Assembly: GCF_026340255.1 (NCBI RefSeq)
Contig: NZ_JAPEPJ010000001.1
Location: 4,178,501 to 4,242,500, forward strand
DNA: 64,000 nt
Source of the DNA: Streptomyces sp. NBC_01408
GTDB lineage: Bacteria > Actinomycetota > Actinomycetes > Streptomycetales > Streptomycetaceae
Direction of reading: 5' to 3'
The notes under the pieces are model-generated. The model was given only the letters and a program-made list of their open reading frames with translations, did not search any database and was not told the DNA's origin. Shown here one piece after another: positions 25,254 through 33,550 of this stretch. A program made the translations under genes and the position numbers. Numbering within the stretch: position 1 is the stretch's first letter; each line of letters starts with the position of its first letter.

Positions 25254-26873
25254 ATGACCGAGCGCGCGATCCCCGCCCCCAGCGACCCCACCCGTACCGT
25301 CCTCCTGCGCGGAGGAGAGGTCCACAGCCCCGCCGACCCCTTCGCCACCGCGATGGTGGTCGAGCGCGGCCACGTCGCCTGGGTCGGCTCCGAGGGCGCG
25401 GCCGACGCCTTCGCGCAAGGGGTGGACGAGGTCGTCGACCTCGGCGGGGCGCTCGTCACGCCCGCCTTCACCGACGCCCACGTCCACACCACCTCGGCCG
25501 GCCTCGCGCTGACCGGCCTGGACCTCTCCGGTGCCCGCTCCCTGCCCGCCGCGCTGGAGCTAGTCCGCGCGTACGCCGCGAGCCGGCCGGCCGACCGGGT
25601 GCTCCTCGGGCACGGCTGGGACGCCGCCCGCTGGCCCGAGCGCCGGGCCCCGCGCCGCGAGGAGCTGGACCGGGCGGCCGGTGGCCGTCCGCTCTACCTC
25701 AGCCGCATCGACGTGCACTCGGCCGTGGTCACCACCGCCCTGCTCGACCTCGTCCCGGGTGTGGGCACCGACGGCGACGAGCCGCTGACCCGCGACGCCC
25801 ACCACGCCGTCCGCGCGGCCGCCCTGGCCGCCGTCACCCCCGCTCAGCGCGCCGAGGCCCAGCGGGCCGCACTCGACCGGGCGGCCTCCCTCGGGATCGG
25901 CTCCGTGCACGAGTGCGGCGGGCCCGGCATCTCCTCCGCCGAGGACTTCACGGCCCTGCTGGACCTGGCCGGGGAGCGGCCCGGGCCGCGCGTCTTCGGG
26001 TACTGGGCCGACCGGGACCTCGACCGGGTCAAGGAGCTGGGAGCCATCGGGGCGGCCGGTGACCTCTTCGTCGACGGGGCCCTCGGCTCGCACACCGCCT
26101 GCCTGCACAGCCCGTACGCGGACGCGGCCCACACCGGCACCGGCTACCTCGACGCCCAGGCGGTGGGGGAACACGTGGCGGCCTGCACCGAGGCGGGCCT
26201 CCAGGCCGGCTTCCACGCCATCGGCGACGCCGCGATCACCGCGGTCGTGGAGGGCGTCCGGGCGGCCGCCGAGAAGGTGGGCCTGGCCCGGGTCCGCGCG
26301 GCCCGCCACCGGGTGGAGCACGCCGAGATGATGACCCCCGCCACGATCGCGGCCTTCGCGGAGTTCGGCCTGACCGCTTCCGTGCAGCCGGCCTTCGACG
26401 CCGCCTGGGGCGGCGAGGAGGGCATGTACGCGGACCGGCTGGGCGCCGAACGGGCCCGCACCCTCAACCCGTACGCCGCCATGCTCAAGGCCGGTGTACC
26501 ACTGGCCTTCGGCTCGGACGCGCCCGTGACCCCGCTGGACCCCTGGGGGGCCGTGCGCGCCGCCGCCTTCCACCGCACGCCCGAGCACCGGGTCTCCGTA
26601 CGGGCGGCCTTCACGGCCCACACCCGCGGCGGCTGGCGGGCCATCGGCCGTGACGACGCGGGCGTCCTGGTCCCCGGCGCCCCGGCCGACTACGCCGTCT
26701 GGCGGACCTCGGAACTGGTCGTCCAGGCGCCCGACGACCGGGTCGCCCGCTGGTCCACCGACCCCCGCTCCGGCACCCCCGGGCTGCCCGATCTGAGCCC
26801 CGGCGCGGAACTGCCGGTGTGCCTGGCGACGGTGGTCGGCGGGCGGGAGGTATTCGTACGCCCACAGGGGTGA
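25254..26873 (+). CDS. YtcJ-like amidohydrolase
   Basis: 539 residues, an amidohydrolase-superfamily enzyme with the metal motif DAHVHTT near residue 78, RHRVEHAEM late in the barrel, and GSDAPVTPLDPW near 420 for the catalytic Asp. This subgroup hydrolyses N-acyl amides and similar bonds in diverse compounds; the substrate is not evident. ATG 25254 lies 139 bases downstream of the Lrp regulator with no hairpin between. The C-terminus is complete (ending GREVFVRPQG). Confidence 0.9.
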   Translation: MTERAIPAPSDPTRTVLLRGGEVHSPADPFATAMVVERGHVAWVGSEGAADAFAQGVDEVVDLGGALVTPAFTDAHVHTTSAGLALTGLDLSGARSLPAALELVRAYAASRPADRVLLGHGWDAARWPERRAPRREELDRAAGGRPLYLSRIDVHSAVVTTALLDLVPGVGTDGDEPLTRDAHHAVRAAALAAVTPAQRAEAQRAALDRAASLGIGSVHECGGPGISSAEDFTALLDLAGERPGPRVFGYWADRDLDRVKELGAIGAAGDLFVDGALGSHTACLHSPYADAAHTGTGYLDAQAVGEHVAACTEAGLQAGFHAIGDAAITAVVEGVRAAAEKVGLARVRAARHRVEHAEMMTPATIAAFAEFGLTASVQPAFDAAWGGEEGMYADRLGAERARTLNPYAAMLKAGVPLAFGSDAPVTPLDPWGAVRAAAFHRTPEHRVSVRAAFTAHTRGGWRAIGRDDAGVLVPGAPADYAVWRTSELVVQAPDDRVARWSTDPRSGTPGLPDLSPGAELPVCLATVVGGREVFVRPQG

Positions 26874-27212
26874 TGCGGTCGGCCTCGGTTCGGTACGGGC
26901 GGCCGGACCCGGATAGGTTCGGCCGGGTCCACCACAGGACGTCCGTGCCGGATGGATCCGTCTGCTCAGCGCGCCCGCGCCTCGGGGGCGAGGGAAGGTT
27001 TCGCCGGTTGGGGGTCCCCCCTGCTCCGAAGGAGCCTGGGGGAGGGTGGTGCCCCAGGTCGGGGCCCGGCGGTCCAGTAGACAACGGTCAGGGCGGTCCG
27101 CAGCCAGCGAGCGCCTGACCGGCCCGAAGGACCGCGGGCCCCGATCGCTGTTCTAAAATCATCCACTGTGACAGGACGTGCAGGACGAACAGGAATACCT
27201 AAAGGGGACTCA
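26874..27212. other. Intergenic with a small Streptomyces-type hairpin repeat
   Basis: 339 bases. A hairpin CCCCC-TG-CTCC-GAA-GGAG-CC-TGGGGG lies at 27015-27042, a type I recall as frequent in Streptomyces intergenic DNA. Near 27154 TAAAAT is a possible -10 of ppm1, without a clear -35. No gene is supported here. Confidence 0.6.
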
Positions 27213-27986
27213 GTGAGCGACGGCGGACAGCAGAGCTACGGACCGCTCGGTACAGCCTTGGTGATCATTCCGACCTACAACGAGGCGGAGAACATCGGGC
27301 TGATCGTCGGCCGTGTCCGCGCGGCAGTGCCCGAGGCCCACATCCTCGTCGCCGACGACAACAGCCCCGACGGCACGGGCAAGCTGGCGGACGAGCTGGC
27401 GGCCGGTGACGACCACGTGCACGTACTGCACCGCAAGGGCAAGGAAGGCCTCGGCGCCGCCTACCTGGCGGGCTTCGCCTGGGGCCTGGAGAACGGCTAC
27501 GGCGTCATCGTGGAGATGGACGCCGACGGCTCCCACCAACCGGAGGAGCTGCCCCGGCTGCTCACCGCGCTGGCCGGGGCGGACCTGGTCCTGGGCTCCC
27601 GCTGGGTGCCGGGCGGCCGTGTCGTGAACTGGCCCAAGAGCCGTGAGATCCTCTCGCGCGGCGGGTCGACGTACTCCCGGCTGATGCTGGGCGTCCCGAT
27701 CCGGGACGTGACCGGCGGTTACCGTGCCTTCCGCCGCGAGACCCTCGAGGGGCTGGGCCTGGAAGAGGTGGCCTCCGCGGGCTACTGCTTCCAGGTGGAC
27801 CTGGCGCGCCGGGCGGTCCAGAAGGGCTTCCGCGTGGTGGAGGTGCCCATCACGTTCGTGGAGCGCGAGTTCGGCGACAGCAAGATGAGCAAGGACATCG
27901 TGGTGGAGGCCCTGTGGCGGGTCACCCAGTGGGGCGTCAAGGCCCAGGTCGCCAAGCTGACGGGCAAGGGCCCGGCCAAGGCCTGA
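27213..27986 (+). CDS. ppm1: Polyprenol phosphate mannosyl transferase (Ppm1)
   Basis: 257 residues, GT2-type glycosyltransferase: VIIPTYNEAENIG, DDNSPDGTG, and EMDADGSHQPEELPRLL with the DxD motif. It transfers mannose from GDP-mannose to polyprenol phosphate, the donor for protein O-mannosylation in the actinobacterial envelope. Unlike mycobacterial Ppm1 it is not fused to an N-acyltransferase domain. GTG 27213 is preferred, with AAAGGGGA five bases upstream; an ATG-type start 45 bases earlier is less well placed. FxsA follows on the same strand. Confidence 0.93.
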   Translation: MSDGGQQSYGPLGTALVIIPTYNEAENIGLIVGRVRAAVPEAHILVADDNSPDGTGKLADELAAGDDHVHVLHRKGKEGLGAAYLAGFAWGLENGYGVIVEMDADGSHQPEELPRLLTALAGADLVLGSRWVPGGRVVNWPKSREILSRGGSTYSRLMLGVPIRDVTGGYRAFRRETLEGLGLEEVASAGYCFQVDLARRAVQKGFRVVEVPITFVEREFGDSKMSKDIVVEALWRVTQWGVKAQVAKLTGKGPAKA

Positions 27987-28101
27987 CCCGCGCCCAGAGG
28001 CCCCGGACACCCGCTGCCAGAAGGCTCCGGACACCCCCTAGGGGTCGCCCGGTACCTCCGGCTGAGGTCGTTCTTACGCGGACCCAGGCACACTGGGTGT
28101 C

Positions 28102-28695
28102 ATGACGACCGGCACTGGATCCCTTGGGAAGGGCACTTCGACGGCCCCCCGGCGGCGCTCGCCCGCCCGTACGTTCCTTCCCCTCGCGGTCGCCGCCTGG
28201 CTGATCCTGGAGATCTGGCTGCTCAGCCTGGTCGCCGGCGCGGCCGGCGGGCTGACCGTCGCCCTGCTGCTCGCGGGCGCGATGGTGCTCGGCGTGGTGG
28301 TCATCAAGCGGGCCGGGCGGCGTGCCTTCAAGAACCTGGCGGAAACCTTCCAGCAGGCTCAGCAGGGGCAGCAGCCCACCCCGCAGCAGCCCGGCCAGGG
28401 CAATGGCCTGACCATGCTGGCGGGACTCCTGCTGATCATGCCGGGCCTGCTCTCCGACGTGGCCGGCCTGCTCTGCCTGCTCCCGCCGGTCCGGTCCTGG
28501 ATCGGCCGCCGGGCGGCCCGCTCGCTGGAGCGGAAGATGGCCTCGGCGCCCGCCGGCAGCTTCGGCGACGCCTTCCAGCAGGCCCGTATCCGCTACCCCG
28601 ACGGCAAGGTCGTCCAGGGTGAGGTCATCCGCGAGGACCGGCCGGAAGGGCCGCAGCAGCCGGACACCGGCTACCGCCCGCCGCTCGCCCCCTAG
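28102..28695 (+). CDS. fxsA: FxsA family membrane protein
   Basis: 197 residues, two to three membrane spans: FLPLAVAAWLILEIWLLSLV near the N-terminus and GLTMLAGLLLIMPGLLSDVAGLLCLLPPV in the middle, the GLLLxxPGxxSDxxGxxLLLPPxR signature of FxsA. In E. coli FxsA relieves exclusion of phage T7 by the F factor; the cellular role is unclear. The C-terminus is an arginine-rich, proline-containing tail. It ends at a strong convergent terminator with rbpA. Confidence 0.9.
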   Translation: MTTGTGSLGKGTSTAPRRRSPARTFLPLAVAAWLILEIWLLSLVAGAAGGLTVALLLAGAMVLGVVVIKRAGRRAFKNLAETFQQAQQGQQPTPQQPGQGNGLTMLAGLLLIMPGLLSDVAGLLCLLPPVRSWIGRRAARSLERKMASAPAGSFGDAFQQARIRYPDGKVVQGEVIREDRPEGPQQPDTGYRPPLAP

Positions 28696-28747
28696 GCGAG
28701 CAGGCGAGCACCGAACGGCGAAGCCGGTACGGCGAACACGACGAGAA

Positions 28748-28794
28748 AAGCCGAGGGGCCCCGCCACACACTGTGTGGCGGGGCCCCTCGGCTT
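28748..28794. terminator. Perfect 23-bp hairpin, bidirectional terminator
   Basis: AAGCCGAGGGGCCCCGCC and its complement around a CACACACTGTGTG tip pair for 23 bases without mismatch. It lies between convergent fxsA and rbpA. The A-rich side at 28746-28749 gives a T-run for the minus-strand transcript, so it should stop both genes. Confidence 0.92.
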
Positions 28795-28811
28795 GTGCTG
28801 TCGTCCGGCTG

Positions 28812-29186
28812 TCAGGCGGACTTGCGGCTGTCCCGCGGATGCACGGCAATGTTCATGGCGCCGGAACGAAGGACCGCAAGCCTCTCGGCAAGCACTTCCT
28901 CCAGCTCCTCGCGGGTGCGCCGCTCCATGAGCATGTCCCAGTGCGTTCGCGCAGGCTTGCCCTTCTTCTCTTCGGGCCCGTCCCCGTCCACCAGGAGTGC
29001 CATGGCGCCGCACGCCTTGCACTCCCACTCCGGCGGAATTTCTGCCTCAACCGAGAACGGCATCTCAAATCGATGTCCGTTCTGGCATGCGTACTCCACC
29101 GCCTGGCGCGGGGCCAGATCGATGCCGCGGTCCGTCTCGTAGCTGGTAACCACGAGGCGCGTACCGCGGAGAGCTCGCTCACTCAT
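28812..29186 (-). CDS. rbpA: RNA polymerase-binding protein RbpA
   Basis: 124 residues. The N-terminal arm (RGTRLVVTSYETDRGIDLAPRQ), zinc-binding core (YACQNGHRFEMPFSVEAEIPPEWECKACG) and basic/acidic C-terminal sigma-interaction segment (KPARTHWDMLMERRT, EELEEVLAERL) are all present and normal length. It binds RNA polymerase and group-1/2 sigma factors and stabilises open complex formation. GGGAGGCACG precedes the ATG. A SigR-type promoter is upstream. Confidence 0.96.
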   Translation of the reverse strand: MSERALRGTRLVVTSYETDRGIDLAPRQAVEYACQNGHRFEMPFSVEAEIPPEWECKACGAMALLVDGDGPEEKKGKPARTHWDMLMERRTREELEEVLAERLAVLRSGAMNIAVHPRDSRKSA

Positions 29187-29498
29187 GAATCGTGCCTCCC
29201 GGGCTTGTCGCCCACAGGACAGGTGTCGCTGTCGTCGTCATCCGGTCAACGTCCGGTCGGCGGTATAGATTCCCGCTCCGGGTCACGCGTCGCCCGTCGT
29301 GCCGCCCCTTGTTGTACCCACCAGTGCCCGTTTTGTCACATCTGGCAGCAGATGTCACCCAACGTCCACGCTTCTTGAGCGCGCAGTAACGGTCCGCCTG
29401 GCAGGCCAAAGGCGTACACTACCGGCCCTTTGCTTCAACGTCTAAATTCGTTCGGAATTCGTTCGCAGGTCCGGGTCGGGCGCGCGCTCCGGGCAGGC
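29187..29498. other. Upstream region of rbpA
   Basis: 312 bases behind rbpA and after the MFS gene (same strand). Contains the SigR-like promoter 29248-29273, a palindrome ACATCTG-GCAG-CAGATGT (29338-29355) and, on the minus strand at 29448-29468, a doubled GAACGAATT motif that may belong to a second, vegetative promoter. No coding sequence is supported. Confidence 0.6.
29248..29273 (-). promoter_or_regulatory. SigR-type promoter of rbpA
   Basis: Minus strand GGAAT (29269-29273), 18 bases, GTT (29248-29250), an exact fit to the Streptomyces SigR consensus GGAAT-N18/19-GTT. rbpA of S. coelicolor is a known SigR (thiol-stress) target, so the assignment is well supported. Predicted leader is about 55 bases. 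Confidence 0.88.
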
Positions 29499-30878
29499 TC
29501 AGAGCCGCTCGGGTACAGGATTGCCTGCCGCCTTCACCGCCTCTCGCATCGGCACTCGCGCGAGGAGCACGAAACCCAGTGCGAAGAAGGCCACCAACGA
29601 GATGATCGCGTCCCGGTAGCTGCCCGTGAGCTGGTAGGTCAGGCCGAACACTAGCGGTCCCACCCAGCTCAGCCCGCGGTCGCTCAGCTCGTACGCCGAG
29701 AAGTACTCGGCCTCCTTGCCCGCCGGGACCAGGTGCGAGAACAGCGAGCGCGACAGCGCCTGGCTGCCGCCCAGCACCAGCCCGATCATCGCGGCGAGTG
29801 CGAAGAACCACACCGGGGTCCGGGCGGGCAGGAAGTATCCGACCGCCAGCGTCACCCCCCACGCCACCAGCGAGCCCAGGATCGTCCGCTTCGCACCGTA
29901 GATCCGGGCCAGCCGGCCCATCCCCAGCGCGCCCGCCACCGCCAGGACCTGCACCAGCAGCACCGCCGCGATCAGCGTGGACTGGTCCAGCTCCAGCTCC
30001 TCCGAGCCGTAGATGGAGGCCTGGGAGATCACCGTCTGCACGCCGTCGTTGTAGATCAGGTACGCCAGCAGGAACGACAGGGTCAGCGGGTAGCGCCGCA
30101 TGTCCTTCAGCGTGGCGACGAGCTGCTTCCAGCCGCTGACGGCCGGCCCCGCCCCCGCCTCGTGGACCACGGCCCGGTCCCGCAGCCTGCGCAGCGGGAT
30201 CAGCGCGAAGGCCCCCCACCACAGGCCCGCCGAGGCCAGGCAGATCCGCACGGCCTCGCCCTCGGTCAGGCCGAAGGAGTCGTGGCCCGTGTACAGGACC
30301 AGGTTCACCACCAGCATCAGCGAGCCCGCGGTGTAGCCGAAGGCCCAGCCCCGCGAGGAGACCGTGTCCCGCTCCTCGGGCGTGGAGATCTGCGGCAGGT
30401 AGGCGTTGTAGAGCACCATCGAGACCGACAGCGCGGCGTTCGCCACGATCAGCAGCAGTCCGCCCAGCAGATAGCGCTCGCCGCCCAGGAAGAACATCCC
30501 GGCCGTCGCGGTGGCCCCGACGTACGCCGCCACCGCCAGCAGCGGCTTCTTGCGCCCGGTCCGGTCCGCGACCGCACCCGCCAGCGGCATGAGCAGCACC
30601 GCCAGGATCACCGAGGCCGAGACCGAGTACGCGTAGAAGGAGCCGGCCCGCACCGGGATGCCCAGCGGGTGCACGAAGCCCTCGGCGTCCGCGGCGGCCT
30701 TGGCCACCGAGGTCAGGTACGGCCCGAGGAACACCGTGAGCACACTGGCCGAGTACACGGACACGGCGAAGTCGTAGAAGTACCAGCCCCGCTGCTCCCG
30801 TTTGCGTGCGGCAGCCGCGGTGGCCGATCTGCCGTCCTCCGCCCCGGGATCCGCCTCGTCTGTCGTCTGCGCACTCAT
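29499..30878 (-). CDS. UMF1/Atg22-like MFS transporter
   Basis: 459 residues, 11-12 hydrophobic spans. The N-terminal GWYFYDFAVSVYSASVLTVFL and LMPLAGAVADRTGRKKPLL, the major facilitator A-motif, mark the UMF1 branch; the central loop (RRLRDRAVVHEAGAGP) is hydrophilic. Members are often predicted amino-acid or sugar effluxers by likeness to yeast Atg22; no substrate is established here. Acidic/serine-rich N-terminus. It is preceded on the same strand by a phosphodiesterase gene (67 bases). Confidence 0.88.
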   Translation of the reverse strand: MSAQTTDEADPGAEDGRSATAAAARKREQRGWYFYDFAVSVYSASVLTVFLGPYLTSVAKAAADAEGFVHPLGIPVRAGSFYAYSVSASVILAVLLMPLAGAVADRTGRKKPLLAVAAYVGATATAGMFFLGGERYLLGGLLLIVANAALSVSMVLYNAYLPQISTPEERDTVSSRGWAFGYTAGSLMLVVNLVLYTGHDSFGLTEGEAVRICLASAGLWWGAFALIPLRRLRDRAVVHEAGAGPAVSGWKQLVATLKDMRRYPLTLSFLLAYLIYNDGVQTVISQASIYGSEELELDQSTLIAAVLLVQVLAVAGALGMGRLARIYGAKRTILGSLVAWGVTLAVGYFLPARTPVWFFALAAMIGLVLGGSQALSRSLFSHLVPAGKEAEYFSAYELSDRGLSWVGPLVFGLTYQLTGSYRDAIISLVAFFALGFVLLARVPMREAVKAAGNPVPERL

Positions 30879-30944
30879 TCGGTGCCCCCTCGTTGGTCCC
30901 CGTACCGCACCACCGCCGGTCCGGGGCGGCCGGCCGAAGGCGTG

Positions 30945-31715
30945 TCAGGCCCAGGCGCCGCGCCGGTCCAGCACCGTGCGCAAGATGTCGATCCGGTCGG
31001 TCATGATGCCATCGACACCCAGGTCGAGCAGAGCCTCCATGCGTTCCGGTTCGTTCACGGTCCACACGTGCACCTGGAGCCCCCGCGCGTGCGCGGTGCG
31101 CACGAACCTGCCGTCGACCACGCGGATGCCCGCCTGCGTCTCCGGAACCTGCGCCGCCACCGCCCCGACGCGCAGCGCCGCGGGGATCGCGTACGAGCGC
31201 AGCCGCAGGCCGACCACCCCGCGCACGCCGTACGAGGTCGCCAGCCGCGGGCCGGCGATCTTCTGGGCCCGGGCCACCCGGCTCTCCGAGAAGGAGCCCA
31301 CGCAGACCCGGTCCCAGAGCCCGCGCCGGGCGATCAGGTCGACCAGCGGGTGCAGCGCCGACTCGGCCTTGACGTCGATGTTCCAGCGGGCGTCCGGGAA
31401 CTCGTCCAGCAGCTCGTCGAAGAGCGGCAGCGGTTCGGTACCCGCCACCCGGGCCTCGCGGACGCGGCTCCACGGCAGCTCGCGGATGCGCCCCCGTCCG
31501 TCGGTGACCCGGTCCAGGGTCGCGTCGTGGAAGGCCACCAGCTTGCCGTCGGCCGTGGCGTGCACATCGGTCTCGAAGTAGCGGTAGCCGGCCGAGGCGG
31601 CCCGGTGGAAGGCGGCGGCGGTGTTCTCCAGCCCGTCCGCGGCACCGCCCCGGTGCGCGAAGGGGATCGGAGCCGGGTGGTCCAGATACGGGTGGCGAAG
31701 GCGTACGTGCGTCAC
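30945..31715 (-). CDS. Glycerophosphodiester phosphodiesterase
   Basis: 256 residues, TIM-barrel family: IPFAHRGGAADGLENTAAAF with the His-Arg-Glu catalytic set, then YFETDVHATADGKLVAFHDATLDRVTDG, the exact GDPD signature. It cleaves glycerophosphodiesters (glycerophosphocholine and alike) to glycerol-3-phosphate. No signal peptide, so cytosolic. GTG start at 31715 with no ribosome site, but a GATACT box six bases upstream, which fits a leaderless transcript. Confidence 0.95.
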   Translation of the reverse strand: MTHVRLRHPYLDHPAPIPFAHRGGAADGLENTAAAFHRAASAGYRYFETDVHATADGKLVAFHDATLDRVTDGRGRIRELPWSRVREARVAGTEPLPLFDELLDEFPDARWNIDVKAESALHPLVDLIARRGLWDRVCVGSFSESRVARAQKIAGPRLATSYGVRGVVGLRLRSYAIPAALRVGAVAAQVPETQAGIRVVDGRFVRTAHARGLQVHVWTVNEPERMEALLDLGVDGIMTDRIDILRTVLDRRGAWA

Positions 31716-31721
31716 GGCGGC

Positions 31722-31727
31722 AGTATC
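31722..31727 (-). promoter_or_regulatory. -10 box (GATACT) of a leaderless phosphodiesterase gene
   Basis: Minus-strand GATACT is followed by six bases and the GTG start codon, the spacing for transcription starting at the initiation codon. Confidence 0.5.
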
Positions 31728-31894
31728 CCCCGCGCCGCGCGCCGGGGCATCGCGTGGGTGGGCGGCACGCGGGGGCCGGCAGCGCCCTGGTGGAAGTGGA
31801 CTGGCGCGTGACAGTCTGTGCGGAAGACCTCAATCCAATCCGGGCCCCCGACGCGACCTGCCGGGGCCAATTCGACGAAGGTGGACCGCACGCA

Positions 31895-33397
31895 ATGGCC
31901 GAATGGACCTCGGCGGTCGGTGCCGCGCAGCTCGCCCGCCTCATCGCCTCCCAGCAGGACCGGCCTGCCGTGCCCGGCGCCCGCAAGGCGCCCGCGTACC
32001 GCACCCTCGCCGACGGGATCCGGCTGCTCGTCCTGGAGGGCCGCGTCCCGGTCGCCGCGCGGCTCCCCGCCGAGCGGGAGCTGGCCGTCGCCCTCTCCCT
32101 CAGCCGCACCACCGTCGCCGCCGCCTACGAGGCGCTGCGCGGGGAGGGCTTCCTGGAGTCCCGCCGGGGCGCCGGCAGCTGGACCTCCGTACCGGCCGGG
32201 AACCCGCTGCCGGCCCGCGGCCTGGAACCGCTGCCGCCCGAGTCCCTCGGCTCGATGATCGACCTCGGCTGCGCCGCCCTGCCCGCCCCCGAGCCCTGGC
32301 TCACCAAGGCCGTCCAGGGCGCGCTGGAGGAACTGGCTCCGTACGCGCACACCCACGGGGACTACCCGGCCGGCCTGCCCGCGCTGCGCCGGATGCTGGC
32401 CGACCGCTACACCGAGCAGGGCATCCCCACGATGCCCGAGCAGATCATGGTCACCACCGGTGCGATGGGCGCCATCGACGCCATCTGCAGCCTCTTCGCC
32501 GGGCGCGGGGAGCGGATCGCCGTCGAGTCGCCCTCCTACGCCAACATCCTCCAGCTCATGCGCGCCGCCGGGGTCCGCCTGGTTCCCGTCGCGATGGCCG
32601 ACGGGCTGGCCGGCTGGGACATGGACGTCTGGCGGCAGGTGCTGCGCGACTCGGCCCCCCGCCTCGCCTACGTCGTCGCCGACTTCCACAACCCGACCGG
32701 GGCGCTGGCCTCCGAGGAGCAGCGCCGGGCCATGGTCGAGGCCGCCCGTTCGGCCGGGACGGTCCTGGTCGTGGACGAGACCATGGCCGAACTCCAGCTG
32801 GATCCGGAGCTGGCCATGCCGCGGCCGGTCTGTTCCTTCGACCCGTCCGGCAGCACGGTGATCACCGTGGGCTCCGCCAGCAAGGCCTTCTGGGCGGGCA
32901 TGCGGATCGGCTGGGTCCGCGCCGCCCCGGACGTCATCCGGAGCCTGGTCGCCGCGCGGGCCTACGCCGACCTGGGCACCCCGGTGCTCGAACAGCTCGC
33001 GGTGAACTGGCTGATGCGGACCGGGGGCTGGCAGGAGGCCGTCGGGATCCGCCGGGAGCAGGCCCGGGAGAACCGGGACGCGCTGGTCGCGGCGGTGCGC
33101 CGGGAGCTGCCGGACTGGGAGTTCGAGGTTCCGCGGGGCGGGCTGACCCTGTGGGCCCGTGCGGGCGGGCTCTCCGGCTCCCGGCTGGCCGAGGTGGGGG
33201 AGCGGGTCGGCGTACGGGTCCCCTCGGGGCCGCGGTTCGGCGTGGACGGGGCCTTCGAGGGCTACGTCCGGCTGCCCTTCACCGTGGGCGGGCCGGTGGC
33301 CGAGGAGGCCGCCGCCCGGCTGGCGGCGGCGGCCCGGCTGGTCGGCACGGGTGCGGGGGGCAGCGGGGCGGAACCGCCGCGCACCTTCGTGGCGTAA
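31895..33397 (+). CDS. MocR/PdxR-type GntR-aminotransferase regulator
   Basis: 500 residues. The N-terminal GntR winged helix is at about 40-110 (RTLADGIRLLVLEGRVP, then LSRTTVAAAYEALRGEGFLESRRGAGSWT); the rest is a fold-type I aminotransferase-like domain with PLP lysine in TVGSASKAFWAGMRIG and the conserved DFHNPTG. Such regulators sense PLP or an amine and control vitamin B6, GABA or taurine genes; the target is not evident, as the neighbours on either side read the other way. ATG 31895 follows GAAGGTGGA. Confidence 0.93.
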   Translation: MAEWTSAVGAAQLARLIASQQDRPAVPGARKAPAYRTLADGIRLLVLEGRVPVAARLPAERELAVALSLSRTTVAAAYEALRGEGFLESRRGAGSWTSVPAGNPLPARGLEPLPPESLGSMIDLGCAALPAPEPWLTKAVQGALEELAPYAHTHGDYPAGLPALRRMLADRYTEQGIPTMPEQIMVTTGAMGAIDAICSLFAGRGERIAVESPSYANILQLMRAAGVRLVPVAMADGLAGWDMDVWRQVLRDSAPRLAYVVADFHNPTGALASEEQRRAMVEAARSAGTVLVVDETMAELQLDPELAMPRPVCSFDPSGSTVITVGSASKAFWAGMRIGWVRAAPDVIRSLVAARAYADLGTPVLEQLAVNWLMRTGGWQEAVGIRREQARENRDALVAAVRRELPDWEFEVPRGGLTLWARAGGLSGSRLAEVGERVGVRVPSGPRFGVDGAFEGYVRLPFTVGGPVAEEAAARLAAAARLVGTGAGGSGAEPPRTFVA

Positions 33398-33402
33398 CCC
33401 CA

Positions 33403-33541
33403 GGGGCCGGGGACGGGACGGGGTGTTGTCCGGGACGTAGAACGTGATTTGTTGGCGCGGTATCGGCCCGCGCCGACGAAGCCCGGACAGGGCGCCATAA
33501 ATCATGAGTCCCGGACGGCACCCCGTCCCGGCACCGGCCCC
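33403..33541. other. 139-base nested hairpin between convergent genes
   Basis: 34-base arms (33403-33436 and 33508-33541, starting GGGGCCGG... and ending in ...CGGCCCC) pair with about four mismatches. The enclosed 71 bases hold a second hairpin (GTTGGCGCGG / CCCGCGCCGAC). It probably terminates both converging genes, but is larger and more structured than an ordinary terminator. Confidence 0.65.
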
Positions 33542-33550
33542 GCCCCAGGG

